Counted from the first letter of the stretch, positions 45,682 through 55,929 are shown. The stretch: DNA of 64,000 nt from Schaalia odontolytica (GCF_009730335.1 NZ_CP046315.1:1488001-1552000), one strand, 5' to 3'. A program made the numbers and translations. Notes: generated by a model not told the origin, from the sequence alone.

Positions 45682-46425
45682 TCAGCGCGGCGTGTTCGCC
45701 GCCGTACGCACGACGATCTGTGCCGTGTCTTCGGTCAGGTACAGCTCGTCGGCGGGCGTGAGGCGAATGCGCTCGAGCTCCATCGGGCTCAGGTCGGCGG
45801 CGACGCCGATGCCGTAGCCATCGCGGACCTCGATAACGGCGAGAGCGCCGTTGCGCCGGCGCGCGTCCTCGTACTCCTCGAGAAGGTCCGCGGGCAGACG
45901 ATCGGCGAGTTCACGACGTGCAGCGATGACGCAGCGCAGCTCGTCGTCGGAGTCGGCGACGTCGTCCTCGAACTGAGCCTTGAGGGCCTCGATGTCGGCG
46001 ACGATGGCCTGGGCCTCGGCCTTCATTTGGTCCTGGGCCGCGCGGGCTGCCTCGACGCGTTCCTCGGCCTCCACCTGATCGTCCTCGAGCTTGGCGAGGC
46101 GACGGTCCATCTGGGCGATCTCGTGTTCCATGGCCGAAATATCTCGCAGGGGCACCTGGTTGTTGTCGATGCGGCTCTGCTGGCGCTTCCGACGCTCAGT
46201 GACCTTTGCGATCTCGTCCTCGATGCGGGTGACCTCGCGCATCGTGTCCGCGATGACGGCGCTCTGGGTGATCGCGGCGCGCTGGAGGTCAGCGACACGG
46301 CCGGCGAACTCGCGTACCGTCGCGTGCGCGGGGTGAGAATCGCGCTTGTGGAGCAGAGCCGACTCCTTCTGGTCGAGCTTCTGGAGCTCGAGAAGCTCGA
46401 GCTGGTCGGTGTGCGATGCTTTCAC
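45682..46425 (-). CDS. CT398-like coiled-coil protein lacking the zinc ribbon cysteines
   Basis: Protein of 247 residues from GTG 46425: a long coiled coil (residues about 5-185), then the C-terminal region that in relatives is a C4 zinc ribbon. Here that region reads VRDGYGIGVAADLSPMELER and TEDTAQIVVRT; all four expected cysteines are absent, and the only Cys (165) is elsewhere. The start overlaps the NIF3 stop by four bases (GTGA), the usual actinobacterial pairing. Function unknown. Confidence 0.85.
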   Translation of the reverse strand: MKASHTDQLELLELQKLDQKESALLHKRDSHPAHATVREFAGRVADLQRAAITQSAVIADTMREVTRIEDEIAKVTERRKRQQSRIDNNQVPLRDISAMEHEIAQMDRRLAKLEDDQVEAEERVEAARAAQDQMKAEAQAIVADIEALKAQFEDDVADSDDELRCVIAARRELADRLPADLLEEYEDARRRNGALAVIEVRDGYGIGVAADLSPMELERIRLTPADELYLTEDTAQIVVRTAANTPR

Positions 46426-47324
46426 GCTAGTTCTCCCTGGGTGACTCGGTGGCTGGTCCATGGCTCGGTGACAATCGTAGAGACTTCCACGCGAAGTTCC
46501 ACATCGGCGCCGCGAGCGGCCTCGCGAATCTTCCGTGCGAGGACGGGGAGCCACGGGGACTCCGTCGCCCAGTGGGATCCGCACAGCAGCGCGGGAGCTC
46601 CGCCCTCGAGGTGCTCGGAGGCGGGGTGATGGCGCAGGTCCGCCGTGAGGTACACGTCAACTCCCGCGGCGCGAGCCGCCTCGAGCGCGCTATCCCCCGC
46701 GCCGCCCAGGACAGCGACGCGCTGCACCGTGGCATTCTCGTCGCCGCCGACGAAAAGACCGGAGGGGCCCGCAGGCAGCACGGATGCGACATGGTCTGCG
46801 AAGGCCCCGAGCGTGGTCGCATCGACGGTGCCGACGCACCCCAGGCCGATGTCGTGTCCCTCGGCGTCCGTGCCACACGGCTCCAGCGGCGCGGTATCGC
46901 GCAGCCCGATCAGGTCGGCGAGCGCCGTCGCGACGCCGTCGCAGGCCACATCCGCGTTGGTGTGTGCGTTGAACAGGGCGATACCGGAGCGGATGAGAGT
47001 CGTGACGACGCCGCCCTTCGGATCGGTCACGGGCAGGAAGGAAGCACCGCGCAGGAGAAGGGGGTGATGCGTGATGACCATGTCGAAAGACTGCCCGTCA
47101 CCGGAGGGACCGGCGACAGCCTGGTCTGCGATGGCCGCGGTGGGATCGAGGGCCAGGAGGATCGACCGCACGTGCGCGGCAGGGTCTCCAACGATAAGGC
47201 CGACGCGATCCCAGGACTGCGCCGTAGCCGCCGGGTACCACGACTCCATGAGCGCCATGACGTCACCAACGGTCCAGGTGGAGGCGCAGACTCCGGACAT
47301 ATTCTGATGAGACGAAGACTGCAT
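46422..47324 (-). CDS. NIF3-like dinuclear metal centre protein
   Basis: Protein of 300 residues of the NIF3/YbgI family, hexameric with a two-metal site. Metal-ligand segments are MVITHHPLLLRG (His-His) and LFNAHTNADVA (His and Asp), with a late GSHWATE. The family activity is uncertain; relations to GTP cyclohydrolase I have been proposed. The ATG 47324 lies exactly six bases after a TATGCT hexamer and has no ribosome site, which suggests a leaderless mRNA. It is divergent from lipB. Confidence 0.88.
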   Translation of the reverse strand: MQSSSHQNMSGVCASTWTVGDVMALMESWYPAATAQSWDRVGLIVGDPAAHVRSILLALDPTAAIADQAVAGPSGDGQSFDMVITHHPLLLRGASFLPVTDPKGGVVTTLIRSGIALFNAHTNADVACDGVATALADLIGLRDTAPLEPCGTDAEGHDIGLGCVGTVDATTLGAFADHVASVLPAGPSGLFVGGDENATVQRVAVLGGAGDSALEAARAAGVDVYLTADLRHHPASEHLEGGAPALLCGSHWATESPWLPVLARKIREAARGADVELRVEVSTIVTEPWTSHRVTQGELA

Positions 47325-47336
47325 AGATCAAGCATA
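47322..47336 (-). promoter_or_regulatory. NIF3 leaderless promoter
   Basis: Minus-strand TATGCT (47336-47331) then six bases then ATG, so the predicted first base of the mRNA is the A of the start codon. Confidence 0.5.
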
Positions 47337-47372
47337 CCGGACCCCCCTCTGGCAAGGGACCATGCCCGCGAC

Positions 47373-47387
47373 TATGATCACAACGTG
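47373..47387 (+). promoter_or_regulatory. lipB leaderless promoter
   Basis: TATGAT (47373-47378), six bases, then GTG, so transcription should begin at the start codon. A CTGGCA hexamer 18 bases upstream could serve as -35. Confidence 0.52.
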
Positions 47388-48062
47388 CAGATTTTGAGTC
47401 TACTCGACCAGGGGTTGGTCGAATACACGCAGGTTGACGCGCTCCAGCGCTCCCTGCACGAGGAGGTCCTCGCCGGCGGCGAGGACACGCTCATCGTTTC
47501 TCAATTTACGCCCACGTGGACGGCGGGTCGCCACACGAAACCCGAGGATATTCCCTCCACGACCGTACCCGTAATCCGTACCGATCGAGCGGGCTCCGCC
47601 ACGTGGCACGGCCCCGGCCAGGTCGTCGTCTACCCCGTCGTTCGCCTGCGCGAGCCCGTCGACCTCGTGCAGTGGATCCGCGCCGTCGAGGCCTCGGTGA
47701 TCGACACCGTGTGGGAGGTCTGGGACCTGCCCGTCCACCGCGTCGAGGGCCGCGCGGGCGTGTGGCTCACCGAAGAGGGGCGCCGCGACCGCAAGATCTG
47801 CGCGATCGGCCTGAAGGTGGCGCGCGGCGCGACCCTGCACGGCATTGCCCTGAACGTCGACATCGACCCGGCCCACGCTTTCGAAGGCATCATCCCTTGC
47901 GGCCTGACGGATGCAGACGTGACCTCCCTGTCGTGGGAGGGTGTCCACACGACGGTTTCCGACGCCGCATCCGAACTTCTTCCGCGCATGGTGGAGCACA
48001 TCTCCCCCTGCCTGGCGACCACCCCCACTTCCGTTTCCTACACGACGAGGTCAACGCTATGA
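47385..48062 (+). CDS. lipB: Octanoyl-[ACP]:protein N-octanoyltransferase
   Basis: Transfers octanoyl from acyl carrier protein to lipoyl-domain lysines, the first step of lipoate assembly; 225 residues. The catalytic pair is Lys144 (AIGLKVARG) and Cys172 (GIIPCGL), with [16 protein letters not shown] as the family motif. GTG 47385 is chosen because the LipB fold starts here and a TATGAT -10 is exactly placed. The much longer upstream frame runs antisense through NIF3. The stop overlaps lipA (ATGA). Confidence 0.94.
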   Translation: MQILSLLDQGLVEYTQVDALQRSLHEEVLAGGEDTLIVSQFTPTWTAGRHTKPEDIPSTTVPVIRTDRAGSATWHGPGQVVVYPVVRLREPVDLVQWIRAVEASVIDTVWEVWDLPVHRVEGRAGVWLTEEGRRDRKICAIGLKVARGATLHGIALNVDIDPAHAFEGIIPCGLTDADVTSLSWEGVHTTVSDAASELLPRMVEHISPCLATTPTSVSYTTRSTL

Positions 48063-49123
48063 GTACCCTGCCCGATCCCGAAGGACGCAAGCTGCTGCGC
48101 ATCGAGGTGCGTAACTCGCAAACTCCTATCGAGAAGAAACCCGAGTGGATCCGCACGACCGCCAAGGCCGGCGAGAACTACCAGGACATGCGCTCGCTCT
48201 CGCACGCCAAGGGTCTGCACACGGTGTGCGCCGAGGCTGGCTGCCCCAACATCTACGAGTGCTGGCAGGACCGCGAGGCGACCTTCCTGCTCGGCGGTGC
48301 GCTGTGCACGCGCCGCTGCGACTTCTGCGACATCGCGACGGGCCGCCCCACCGAGTACGACAAGGACGAGCCGCGTCGTATCGCCGAGTCCGTGCGCGAC
48401 CTCGACCTGCGCTACGTGACGATCACGGGCGTAACCCGAGACGATCTGCCCGACGGGGCCGCGTGGCTCTACGCCGAGACCTGCCGCCTCATCCACGAGC
48501 TCAACCCGGGCACGGGCGTGGAGCTCCTCGTTGATGACTTCCGCGGCCAGGCAGAGTCGATCGACATGGTCATCGAGGCCGGCCCGCAGGTCTTCGCGCA
48601 CAACCTCGAGACGGTGCCGCGCATCTTCAAGAAGATCCGCCCCGCCTTCAACTACGACCGCTCGCTCGCCATGATCAAGCGCGCCCACGATGGCGGCATG
48701 GTCACCAAGTCAAACCTGATTCTGGGCATGGGCGAGACGCGCGAGGAGATCAGCGCCGCCATGCGCGACCTGCATGCGTCGGGCTGTGACCTGCTGACCC
48801 TCACGCAGTACCTGCGTCCCTCTCCCCTGCACCACCCGATCGACCGCTGGGTCCACCCCGAGGAGTTCGTCGAGCTGGCAGCGGAGGCCGAGGAACTGGG
48901 CTTCGCCGGCGTCATGGCAGGTCCCCTCGTGCGTTCCTCGTACCGCGCGGGCCTGCTGTGGGCTAAGGGCATGCGTGCCCGTGGCTTCGAGATCCCCGAG
49001 CAGCTGCGCCACATCGAGAACTCCGGCTCGACGCTGCAGGAGGCCGGCTCCGTCCTGGCGCGCCTGAAGGAGCGCTCGGAGCGTCACGCGGCGATGGCCG
49101 CGACGGCCGCCTCGGCCTCGTGA
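48059..49123 (+). CDS. lipA: Lipoyl synthase (radical SAM)
   Basis: Inserts two sulfurs into protein-bound octanoyl groups; 354 residues. Auxiliary cluster ligands are Cys57, Cys62 and Cys68 in [13 protein letters not shown]. The radical-SAM cluster ligands are Cys83, Cys87 and Cys90 in CTRRCDFC. The C-terminal Arg-Ser-Ser-Tyr motif is present ([10 protein letters not shown]). It overlaps lipB upstream and the AMP-ligase gene downstream by four bases each. It depends on the Suf system for clusters and serves AceE-linked complexes. Confidence 0.97.
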   Translation: MSTLPDPEGRKLLRIEVRNSQTPIEKKPEWIRTTAKAGENYQDMRSLSHAKGLHTVCAEAGCPNIYECWQDREATFLLGGALCTRRCDFCDIATGRPTEYDKDEPRRIAESVRDLDLRYVTITGVTRDDLPDGAAWLYAETCRLIHELNPGTGVELLVDDFRGQAESIDMVIEAGPQVFAHNLETVPRIFKKIRPAFNYDRSLAMIKRAHDGGMVTKSNLILGMGETREEISAAMRDLHASGCDLLTLTQYLRPSPLHHPIDRWVHPEEFVELAAEAEELGFAGVMAGPLVRSSYRAGLLWAKGMRARGFEIPEQLRHIENSGSTLQEAGSVLARLKERSERHAAMAATAASAS

Positions 49124-50604
49124 TCCCCGACTATTCTCCCGCGCGAGCGCTCCTGACAGCAGCGCGCCGCCACCCGGAGCGGCTGTCCCTGGTGGACGCG
49201 GCAACCGGCGAGGAGTGGACCGTACGCGAGGCGGCAAACACCGTCGCCCGCCTCGCCGCCGCTTTCGACACTGCTGGTATCGGCGAGGGAACGCGCATCG
49301 CGGTCATCGGGGCAAACTCGCCGTGGCACTACATCGTCCACGTGGCGGCCTCGTGGCTACGCGCGGTGACGGTTCCCCTGTCTCCGCGTATGCCCTCAGG
49401 CGCGCTCGCCTCGATGTGCGAGCAGGTGGGCGTCTCGTGGGTGTTTCTCGACGAGGCCTGCGCGCCCCACTCTCCCGCGCTGACCGATGTGGGCGCACAG
49501 GTCGCGTCGTTGATGGACCTGGCCGTGTGGGTAGATCACACGGCTCCCATCGAGACGGCTCCCGCGCGCTGCGGGACCGAGCTCGCCGCCATCTTGTTTA
49601 CGTCGGGATCGACGGGCATTCCTCGCCCCGTTGAACTCACGCACGAGGTCATGTGGTGGGGATCGACGAACTTCCGCGAGGGCTTCGACTACGCGCCGAC
49701 CTCGTCGGTCGTGGGGGTGTGCGCGCCCGCCAGCCACATCGGAGGCTTCAACGGGACCTCCATGGACGTGTGGACGCACGGCGGCACCCTGGTGACACTC
49801 GGCTTCCCGGGTTCCTTCGACGCGCGCGGCGTCATCGACGGGATCGAGCACTACGGGATCACGATGATGTTCGCTGTGCCCGCGATTGTCCGGGCAATCC
49901 TCGACGAGCATGAGCGCGGAGACGGTGACCTGTCGTCGTGGGTGCGTCCCCTCGTCGGCGGCGACGCGATGACGGCGGACCTGGCAGAGGCGATGCGCGC
50001 GGTCGGCCTGTCCCCCATACACGTGTGGGGCATGACCGAGACCTCCGGGGCGGGAACGGTCGCCACACCCGATTCCTCGGCGCCAGCCGGATCGCTGGGG
50101 GTTCCTTTCCCCTACGTGGACCTGCGCGTCATGGCCAGCGACGAGCGCGAAGCCGACGTTGATGAGATGGGCGAGATCTGGGTACGAGGTCCGGGCGTCG
50201 TGAGCGGCGAGGAGTGGCTGCGTACAGGCGACCTGGCGACGAGAGACGCGGGCGGCTGGCTGCACATGGTGGGACGCGCCCACCGCATGATCAACACAGC
50301 CGGAGAGCTCGTCGCTCCCCCGACGGTCGAACGCGCCCTGCGCACCCTCGACGAGGTATCCGATGCGCTCGTCGTGGGACTGCCGGATGAGCGCTGGGGG
50401 CAGATCGTCGCCGCGCTGATCGTCCCTTCTGCGCAGGGCCGGGCCCAGGCCTCGTCGATGAGCGCAGAGGCGCTGTCCGCGGCCCTCAGCGATGCCCTCG
50501 CGCCCTGGGAGAAGGTGCGTCGCGTCCTGGTCGTCGACGCGCTCCCGACCACGACGACGGGCAAGCCCGATCCGGTCGCCGCAGCACGCCTCTTCGACGC
50601 GTGA
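49120..50604 (+). CDS. AMP-forming acyl ligase coupled to lipBA
   Basis: Adenylate-forming enzyme of 494 residues, cytoplasmic. The phosphate loop is [13 protein letters not shown], the second motif [12 protein letters not shown], the hinge [14 protein letters not shown] and the catalytic lysine in [15 protein letters not shown] 49120 overlaps the lipA stop by four bases, so it is translated with lipA. Family members make acyl-CoA or acyl-AMP; given its place, a fatty acid or octanoate/lipoate substrate is possible, but this is inference. It differs from the ligase at 6552-8237. Confidence 0.85.
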   Translation: MIPDYSPARALLTAARRHPERLSLVDAATGEEWTVREAANTVARLAAAFDTAGIGEGTRIAVIGANSPWHYIVHVAASWLRAVTVPLSPRMPSGALASMCEQVGVSWVFLDEACAPHSPALTDVGAQVASLMDLAVWVDHTAPIETAPARCGTELAAILFTSGSTGIPRPVELTHEVMWWGSTNFREGFDYAPTSSVVGVCAPASHIGGFNGTSMDVWTHGGTLVTLGFPGSFDARGVIDGIEHYGITMMFAVPAIVRAILDEHERGDGDLSSWVRPLVGGDAMTADLAEAMRAVGLSPIHVWGMTETSGAGTVATPDSSAPAGSLGVPFPYVDLRVMASDEREADVDEMGEIWVRGPGVVSGEEWLRTGDLATRDAGGWLHMVGRAHRMINTAGELVAPPTVERALRTLDEVSDALVVGLPDERWGQIVAALIVPSAQGRAQASSMSAEALSAALSDALAPWEKVRRVLVVDALPTTTTGKPDPVAAARLFDA

Positions 50605-50658
50605 GGATATTGGGCCAAGGTGCGCAAGACCTCACAAAGTGCGAGCACCATATTTAGG

Positions 50659-50677
50659 TAAGATTAGCCTTGCTTAA
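50659..50677. promoter_or_regulatory. DtxR/IdeR-type iron box upstream of ndh
   Basis: The 19 bases, read on the minus strand as TTAAGCAAGGCTAATCTTA, match the DtxR/IdeR consensus (TTAGGTTAGGCTAACCTAA) at 14 of 19 positions. The box lies 15 bases before the ndh ATG, over or next to the promoter. Confidence 0.6.
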
Positions 50678-50692
50678 TTGAAGGAGAGTCTT

Positions 50693-52060
50693 ATGTCCCG
50701 CCACCGCATTGTCATCATCGGTTCCGGCTTCGCAGGCCTGACGGCAGCTCGTCGACTGAAGAACGCCAACGCCGACATCACCATCCTGGCCCGCACCTCG
50801 CACCACCTCTTCCAGCCCCTGCTGTACCAGGTGGCCACGGGCATTCTCTCCGAGGGCGACATCGCCCCCACCACACGCGAAATCCTGCGCAGCCAGAGGA
50901 ACGTGACCGTCCTGCAGGCCCTCGTCGAGGAGATCGACGTCGAGGCACGCGTCGTCAAGTGGCGCAACCACAACAAGCACGAGCAGACCGAATACGACAC
51001 GCTGATCGTCGCGGCGGGCGCGGGCCAGTCCTACTTCGGCAACGACCACTTCGCGGTGTTTGCGCCCGGCATGAAGACCATCGACGATGCGCTCGAGCTG
51101 CGCGCGCGTATTTTCGGCGCCTTCGAGCTGGCCGAAATTGAGACCGACCCGACTGCGGTCGACAAGCTCCTGACCTTCGTCGTCGTGGGCGCGGGTCCCA
51201 CCGGCGTCGAGATGGCCGGACAGATCCGCGAGCTCGCCTCGCACACACTCAAGGGCGAGTTCCGCAACATCGACCCGACCAAGGCCCGCGTCATCCTCGT
51301 GGACGGCGCAGAGCACCCGCTCCCTCCGTTCGGCGAGGAGCTCGGCATCAAGACCGAAGAGGCCCTGGCTAAGCTCGGCGTCGAGATGAAGATGAACGCC
51401 TTCGTCACCGGCGTGGACTCCGAGGGCGTCACCCTCAAGTACAAGTCCGGCGAGGAAGAGCGGATTGAGTCCGTGTGCAAGGTATGGGCCGCCGGCGTCG
51501 CCGCGAGCCCGCTGGGCCGCGCGCTGGGCGAGGCCACGGGCGCCGAGGTGGACCGTGCGGGGCGGGTCACCGTCAACAAGGACCTCACCCTGCCGGGCCA
51601 CCCCGAGATCTTCGTGCTCGGCGACATGATGGCCTTCCCGGGCGTCCCCGGCGTCGCGCAGGGTGCAATCCAGTCCGCGCGCTTCGCCGCCGACACGATC
51701 GCCGCTCGCCTTGCGGGCCGTAAGCCGAAGGCCACGGAGTTCTCCTACTTCGACAAGGGGTCGATGGCGACGATCGCGCGCTACAAGGCGGTCGTGAAGA
51801 TGGGCAACACGAAGCTGACCGGCTTCGTCGCATGGGTGGCCTGGTGCTTCCTGCACCTGCTCTACATCGTCGGCTTCAAGTCGCAGGTGGGCACGCTGGT
51901 CAGCTGGTTCTTCAGCTTCCTGTCCGGTGCACGCCCCCAGCGCACGACCACCAACCAGCAGATGGTGGGCCGCCTCGCCCTCGAACAGCTCGGCGCTGGT
52001 GCCTCCGGCAAGCTCGTCGTCGGTGAAGACGTCGTCGAGGAGCACGAGGAGCAGGACTGA
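50693..52060 (+). CDS. ndh: Type II NADH:quinone dehydrogenase
   Basis: Non-proton-pumping NADH dehydrogenase, 455 residues, FAD-bound and on the inner face of the membrane. The FAD-binding motif is IIGSGFAGLTAARRL at the N-terminus, the NADH motif VVVGAGPTGVEMAG near residue 160, and VFVLGDMMAFPG is the second FAD motif. A hydrophobic stretch near residues 378-410 may aid membrane binding. ATG 50693 is preceded by AAGGAGAG. The iron-type operator just upstream suggests iron-dependent control. Ends at a strong terminator. Confidence 0.93.
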   Translation: MSRHRIVIIGSGFAGLTAARRLKNANADITILARTSHHLFQPLLYQVATGILSEGDIAPTTREILRSQRNVTVLQALVEEIDVEARVVKWRNHNKHEQTEYDTLIVAAGAGQSYFGNDHFAVFAPGMKTIDDALELRARIFGAFELAEIETDPTAVDKLLTFVVVGAGPTGVEMAGQIRELASHTLKGEFRNIDPTKARVILVDGAEHPLPPFGEELGIKTEEALAKLGVEMKMNAFVTGVDSEGVTLKYKSGEEERIESVCKVWAAGVAASPLGRALGEATGAEVDRAGRVTVNKDLTLPGHPEIFVLGDMMAFPGVPGVAQGAIQSARFAADTIAARLAGRKPKATEFSYFDKGSMATIARYKAVVKMGNTKLTGFVAWVAWCFLHLLYIVGFKSQVGTLVSWFFSFLSGARPQRTTTNQQMVGRLALEQLGAGASGKLVVGEDVVEEHEEQD

Positions 52061-52089
52061 CGCGCGTCGCACGCACTGCTCCAAGCAAA

Positions 52090-52133
52090 CGCTGAGGGGC
52101 CGGAAGCTTCCGCTTCCGGCCCCTCAGCGTTTT
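52090..52133 (+). terminator. ndh terminator
   Basis: Perfect 17-bp stem (52090-52106 with 52113-52129), six-base loop, then TTTT. Confidence 0.92.
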
Positions 52134-52134
52134 G

Positions 52135-52208
52135 TGGGCCCTACCGGGCTCGAACCGATGACCTTCTGGGTGTAAACCAGATGCTCTAGCCAACTGAGCT
52201 AAAGGCCC
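52135..52208 (-). tRNA. tRNA-Val (anticodon TAC)
   Basis: Full cloverleaf on the minus strand: acceptor GGGCCTT with AGGGCCC, D stem GCTC/GAGC, anticodon stem TCTGG/CCAGA with loop TTTACAC (anticodon TAC), T stem ATCGG/CCGGT with loop TTCGAGC. CCA is not encoded. Confidence 0.93.
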
Positions 52209-52309
52209 CACGCACGCGCCAATCTACCAGAAGCGGCTCGCACGGTCATATCCGAAGCCGAGCATCACAGCACACGACAGCGCTGCGCGCCCAGGCCTCG
52301 TCGAAGAAG

Positions 52310-52711
52310 CTAGCGGCGCGAGCGCGGACGCGCGGTCAGGCGCACGCCCGCCCAATTGTCTCCGAGAGCCGTCGAGGTCGTGGCGTGCAGGCCAGCGATC
52401 TTAGCGGCCTCCTCCACGTCGCCTACGCGCACGGAGTTGGGACGTCCCGGCTTGGGGATCAACACCCAGATCAGCCCGCCATCATCCAGGTTCGACATCG
52501 CGTCCACGAGCACGTCCGCGAGGTCCTCTTCCTCTGCGTCATCCGCGCGCCACCACACGATTGCACCGTCCACGACGTCCGCGTAATCGACGTCCACGAT
52601 CGGCTGGCCGGTCTCTTCTTCAATCGCTGCGCGCACGGCCTGATCGACGTCATCATCGACGTAGAACTCCTGCACGATCGCATCGGACGCAAAACCCAGG
52701 CGCACTGCCAT
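52310..52711 (-). CDS. DUF3052 family protein
   Basis: Acidic cytoplasmic protein of 133 residues (VRLGFASDAIVQEFYVDD, then WWRADDAEEEDLAD and GLIWVLIPKPGRP). It matches DUF3052, found across actinobacteria and, as here, adjacent to aceE (mycobacterial Rv2239c and Rv2241). The start is ATG 52711; a GTG directly before it is possible. Function unknown. Confidence 0.85.
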   Translation of the reverse strand: MAVRLGFASDAIVQEFYVDDDVDQAVRAAIEEETGQPIVDVDYADVVDGAIVWWRADDAEEEDLADVLVDAMSNLDDGGLIWVLIPKPGRPNSVRVGDVEEAAKIAGLHATTSTALGDNWAGVRLTARPRSRR

Positions 52712-53034
52712 CACGCAGCACCGCCCATCATCGAGCTGGCGCTCAGTGTCATATCAACGTTCACGTCTTCATCCTAGGGCATGGGACCTACCAGAATGCA
52801 AGGGATGGACCACGATAAAAGACCCCTACGATCACTCCCCCGCCTGAGCCGTGGATTCATTCGACGCGGAATGCCTACCAAGCGGTGATGCGCACGTCAT
52901 AGTCACAAGCCGAGGCAAACACTCGCAAAGACACCCCAATAGTGGGACAATGGTCCCGTTATGTGCGGTGTCGCCAGAGGACACCGCTCACGCACGCTGC
53001 GCAAGCAGCACCGAGTCAAGCGAGAAGGTACACC
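52712..53034. other. Divergent intergenic region between DUF3052 and aceE
   Basis: No gene is seen in these 323 bases. It must hold the promoters of both flanking genes. The only structure noted is a small inverted repeat GGGACaatgGTCCC at 52944-52957. No clear operator was recognised. Confidence 0.5.
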
Positions 53035-55779
53035 GTGAGCCAACTCCACGAGTCCCACCCCGTCGTTAACGGCCTGATTCCTCAGGTTCCCGACAACGAT
53101 CCCCAGGAGACCGCCGAATGGGTTGAGTCCCTGTCCGGGCTCATCAACGAAAAGGGCGGCCCCCGCGCACGCTACATCCTGCTGCACATGCTGGACGAAG
53201 CGCGCCGCAACGGCGTTCAGCTCCCCCAGGAGTACACGACCCCCTACGTCAACACCATCCCCGTTGACCAGGAGCCGTACTTCCCCGGCGACGAAGCCAT
53301 GGAGCGCGAATACCGCCGCTGGATCCGCTGGAACGCCGCCGTCCAGGTGACGCGCGCTCAACGCCCCGGCGTCAAGGTCGGTGGACACATCTCGTCCTAC
53401 GCTTCGGTTGCCACCCTCTACGAGGTCGGCCTCAACCACTTCTTCCGCGGCAAGGACCACCCCGGTGGCGGCGACCACGTGTTCTTCCAGGGACACGCCT
53501 CCCCCGGCCCCTACGCCCGCGCCTTCCTCGAAGGTCGCCTCTCCGAAAAGGAAATGGACGGATTCCGCCAGCAGGTCTCCACGGAGCACGGCCTGCCCTC
53601 GTACCCGCACCCGCGCCAGCTTGAGCACTTCTGGGAGTTCCCCACGGTCTCGCTCGGCCTGGGTCCCGCCGAGGCCATCTACCAGGCCTGGTTCGACCGT
53701 TACCTGCACATGAACGGCATCAAGGACACGTCGCAGCAGCACACATGGGCCTTCATTGGCGACGGTGAGATGGACGAGCCCGAGTCCCGCGGCATGCTCC
53801 AGCTCGCCGCTCAGCAGCGCCTGGACAACCTGACCTTCGTCATTAACTGCAACCTGCAGCGTCTCGACGGCCCTGTGCGCGGTAACGGCAAGATCATCCA
53901 GGAGCTCGAGGCCTTCTTCAAGGGCGCCGGCTGGAACGTCATCAAGGTCATCTGGGGCCGCGGCTGGGACCAGCTGCTCGCCGCCGACAAGGACGACGCC
54001 CTCGTCCACGTCATGAACGAGACCCTGGATGGCGACTACCAGACCTTCCGCGCGAACGACGGCGCCTACGTGCGTGAGCACTTCTTCGGCCGCGACCCGC
54101 GCACCAAGGAAATGGTCAAGAACTGGACCGACGAGCAGCTCTGGGAGCTCAAGCGCGGCGGCCACGACTACCGCAAGGTCTACGCAGCCTACAAGGCAGC
54201 CATGGACCACACCGGCCAGCCGACCGTCATCCTCGCGCACACGATTAAGGGCTACGCCCTCGGCTCGCACTTCGCCGGCCGCAACTCGACGCACCAGATG
54301 AAGAAGCTGACCCTCGAGGACGCCAAGCAGCTGCGCGATCGCCTCCAGATCCCGATCACGGACGAGGAGCTCGAGCGCGATCCCTACATGCCGCCGTACT
54401 ACATGCCGCCAGGCGATCACCCGGCCCTGCAGTACATGAAGGAGCGCCGCGAAATCCTCGGCGGTTGGGTGCCCGAGCGCCGCGCCGACCGTCAGCCGAA
54501 GCTTCCCGCCCTGCCCACGCGTCCCTTCGAGGCGCTCTCGAAGGGTTCCGGCAAGCTCGAGGTCGCCACGACCATGGCTCTCGTACGCCTCATCAAGGAC
54601 CTGCTCAAGGACAAGGAGGTCGGCAAGTACTTCGTGCCGATCATCCCCGACGAGGCCCGTACCTTCGGTCTGGACGCGATCTTCCCGTCGGCGAAGATCT
54701 TCAACACGACCGGCCAGTCCTACACGCCCGTCGACGCGGACATGATGCTGTCCTACCGTGAGTCCGAGCAGGGCCGCATCCTGCACACGGGCATCACCGA
54801 GGCCGGCTCCTCCGCCGCGTTCCAGGTCGTCGGCACGGCGTACGCCACGCACGACCTGCCGATGGTGCCGATCTACATCTTCTACTCGATGTTCGGCTTC
54901 CAGCGCACCGGCGACCAGTTCTGGGCCGCGGGCGACCAGCTGACCAAGGGCTTCATCATCGGCGCGACCGCCGGCCGCACGACACTCGCAGGCGAGGGCC
55001 TGCAGCACATGGACGGCCACTCTCAGGTCCTGGCTGCCACGAACCACGCGTTCGTCTCCTACGATCCGGCCTACGCGTACGAGATCCGCCACATCATGGC
55101 GGATGGCCTGCAGCGTATGTACGGCGACGCAGACGGCCGCGATCCGAACGTCATGTACTACATCACCGTCTACAACGAGCCGATTCATCAGCCTGCGGAG
55201 CCGGAGAACGTCGACGTCGAGGGCATCATCAAGGGTATCTACAACGTCGATGAGCACCAGAACTTCGGTGGTCCCAAGGCTCAGCTGCTCGCCTCCGGCG
55301 TGGGCGTGCCGTGGGCGCGCGAGGCCCGCGAGCTGCTCGCCCGCGACTGGGGCGTGGATGCCGCCGTGTGGTCCGTGACCTCGTGGAACGAGCTGCGTCG
55401 TGACGGCCTGGATGCTGAGGAGCACAACTTCCTGCACCCGTCCGAGCCCCGCCGCACGCCCTACGTGTCGACGAAGCTCGCGGGTCGCGAGGGTCCGTTT
55501 GTGGCTTCCTCCGACTTTGACCGCATGCTGCCCGACCAGATCCGTCAGTGGATCCCCGGCGACTACCATGTGCTCGGCGCGGATGGCTTCGGCTTCTCCG
55601 ACACCCGTCGCGCGGCCCGTCGTTGGTACCACATCGACGCCGAGTCGATGGTCGTGCGCACACTGGCTGCCCTGGCCGACAAGGGTCAGGTTGACCCGTC
55701 CGTCGTCCAGCAGGCGATCGAGAAGTACGACCTGTTCAACTACTCGATCCAGGGCAACGACCATGCTGGCGAGGAGTGA
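53035..55779 (+). CDS. aceE: Pyruvate dehydrogenase E1, homodimeric type
   Basis: Thiamin diphosphate-dependent E1 of the pyruvate dehydrogenase complex, 914 residues as usual for the homodimeric type. The TPP motif is [10 protein letters not shown] near residue 240 and continues to [15 protein letters not shown], with the E1 active-site regions GHISSYAS and [17 protein letters not shown] 53035 with GAGAAGG upstream is chosen over the longer frame. Its E2 partner carries the lipoyl groups made by LipB/LipA upstream. Ends at a twin-type hairpin. Confidence 0.97.
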   Translation: MSQLHESHPVVNGLIPQVPDNDPQETAEWVESLSGLINEKGGPRARYILLHMLDEARRNGVQLPQEYTTPYVNTIPVDQEPYFPGDEAMEREYRRWIRWNAAVQVTRAQRPGVKVGGHISSYASVATLYEVGLNHFFRGKDHPGGGDHVFFQGHASPGPYARAFLEGRLSEKEMDGFRQQVSTEHGLPSYPHPRQLEHFWEFPTVSLGLGPAEAIYQAWFDRYLHMNGIKDTSQQHTWAFIGDGEMDEPESRGMLQLAAQQRLDNLTFVINCNLQRLDGPVRGNGKIIQELEAFFKGAGWNVIKVIWGRGWDQLLAADKDDALVHVMNETLDGDYQTFRANDGAYVREHFFGRDPRTKEMVKNWTDEQLWELKRGGHDYRKVYAAYKAAMDHTGQPTVILAHTIKGYALGSHFAGRNSTHQMKKLTLEDAKQLRDRLQIPITDEELERDPYMPPYYMPPGDHPALQYMKERREILGGWVPERRADRQPKLPALPTRPFEALSKGSGKLEVATTMALVRLIKDLLKDKEVGKYFVPIIPDEARTFGLDAIFPSAKIFNTTGQSYTPVDADMMLSYRESEQGRILHTGITEAGSSAAFQVVGTAYATHDLPMVPIYIFYSMFGFQRTGDQFWAAGDQLTKGFIIGATAGRTTLAGEGLQHMDGHSQVLAATNHAFVSYDPAYAYEIRHIMADGLQRMYGDADGRDPNVMYYITVYNEPIHQPAEPENVDVEGIIKGIYNVDEHQNFGGPKAQLLASGVGVPWAREARELLARDWGVDAAVWSVTSWNELRRDGLDAEEHNFLHPSEPRRTPYVSTKLAGREGPFVASSDFDRMLPDQIRQWIPGDYHVLGADGFGFSDTRRAARRWYHIDAESMVVRTLAALADKGQVDPSVVQQAIEKYDLFNYSIQGNDHAGEE

Positions 55780-55829
55780 TCGTCGCTAGGCCCGCGCTCC
55801 TCCATCGCGGTGCCCAGCGGTCATGAGAA

Positions 55830-55866
55830 CGAGGCCGGGGATCCCCACGCGGGGTCCCCGGCCTCG
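55830..55866 (+). terminator. aceE terminator (first of two near-identical hairpins)
   Basis: Perfect stem GAGGCCGGGG with CCCCGGCCTC plus an inner GATCCCC/GGGGTC part. No T-run. Confidence 0.7.
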
Positions 55867-55929
55867 ACGTTTGCGCCAAGCACTGGGATGGGCACTGCCT
55901 GCCCACCCTATCCGGCAGACAATAGACCC

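Noticed and set aside
46449-47384. Long 5' extension of the lipB frame
   Set aside because: It runs antisense through NIF3, and LipB homology and a precisely placed -10 begin at 47385.
46422-50604. A mobile or defence island
   Set aside because: No transposase, integrase, toxin, restriction or phage gene was seen here or elsewhere in the window.
52903-55764. 953-codon open frame antisense to aceE
   Set aside because: It lies fully opposite the well-supported aceE, is Val/Asp/Leu/Arg biased as codon shadows are, and shows no family motif.
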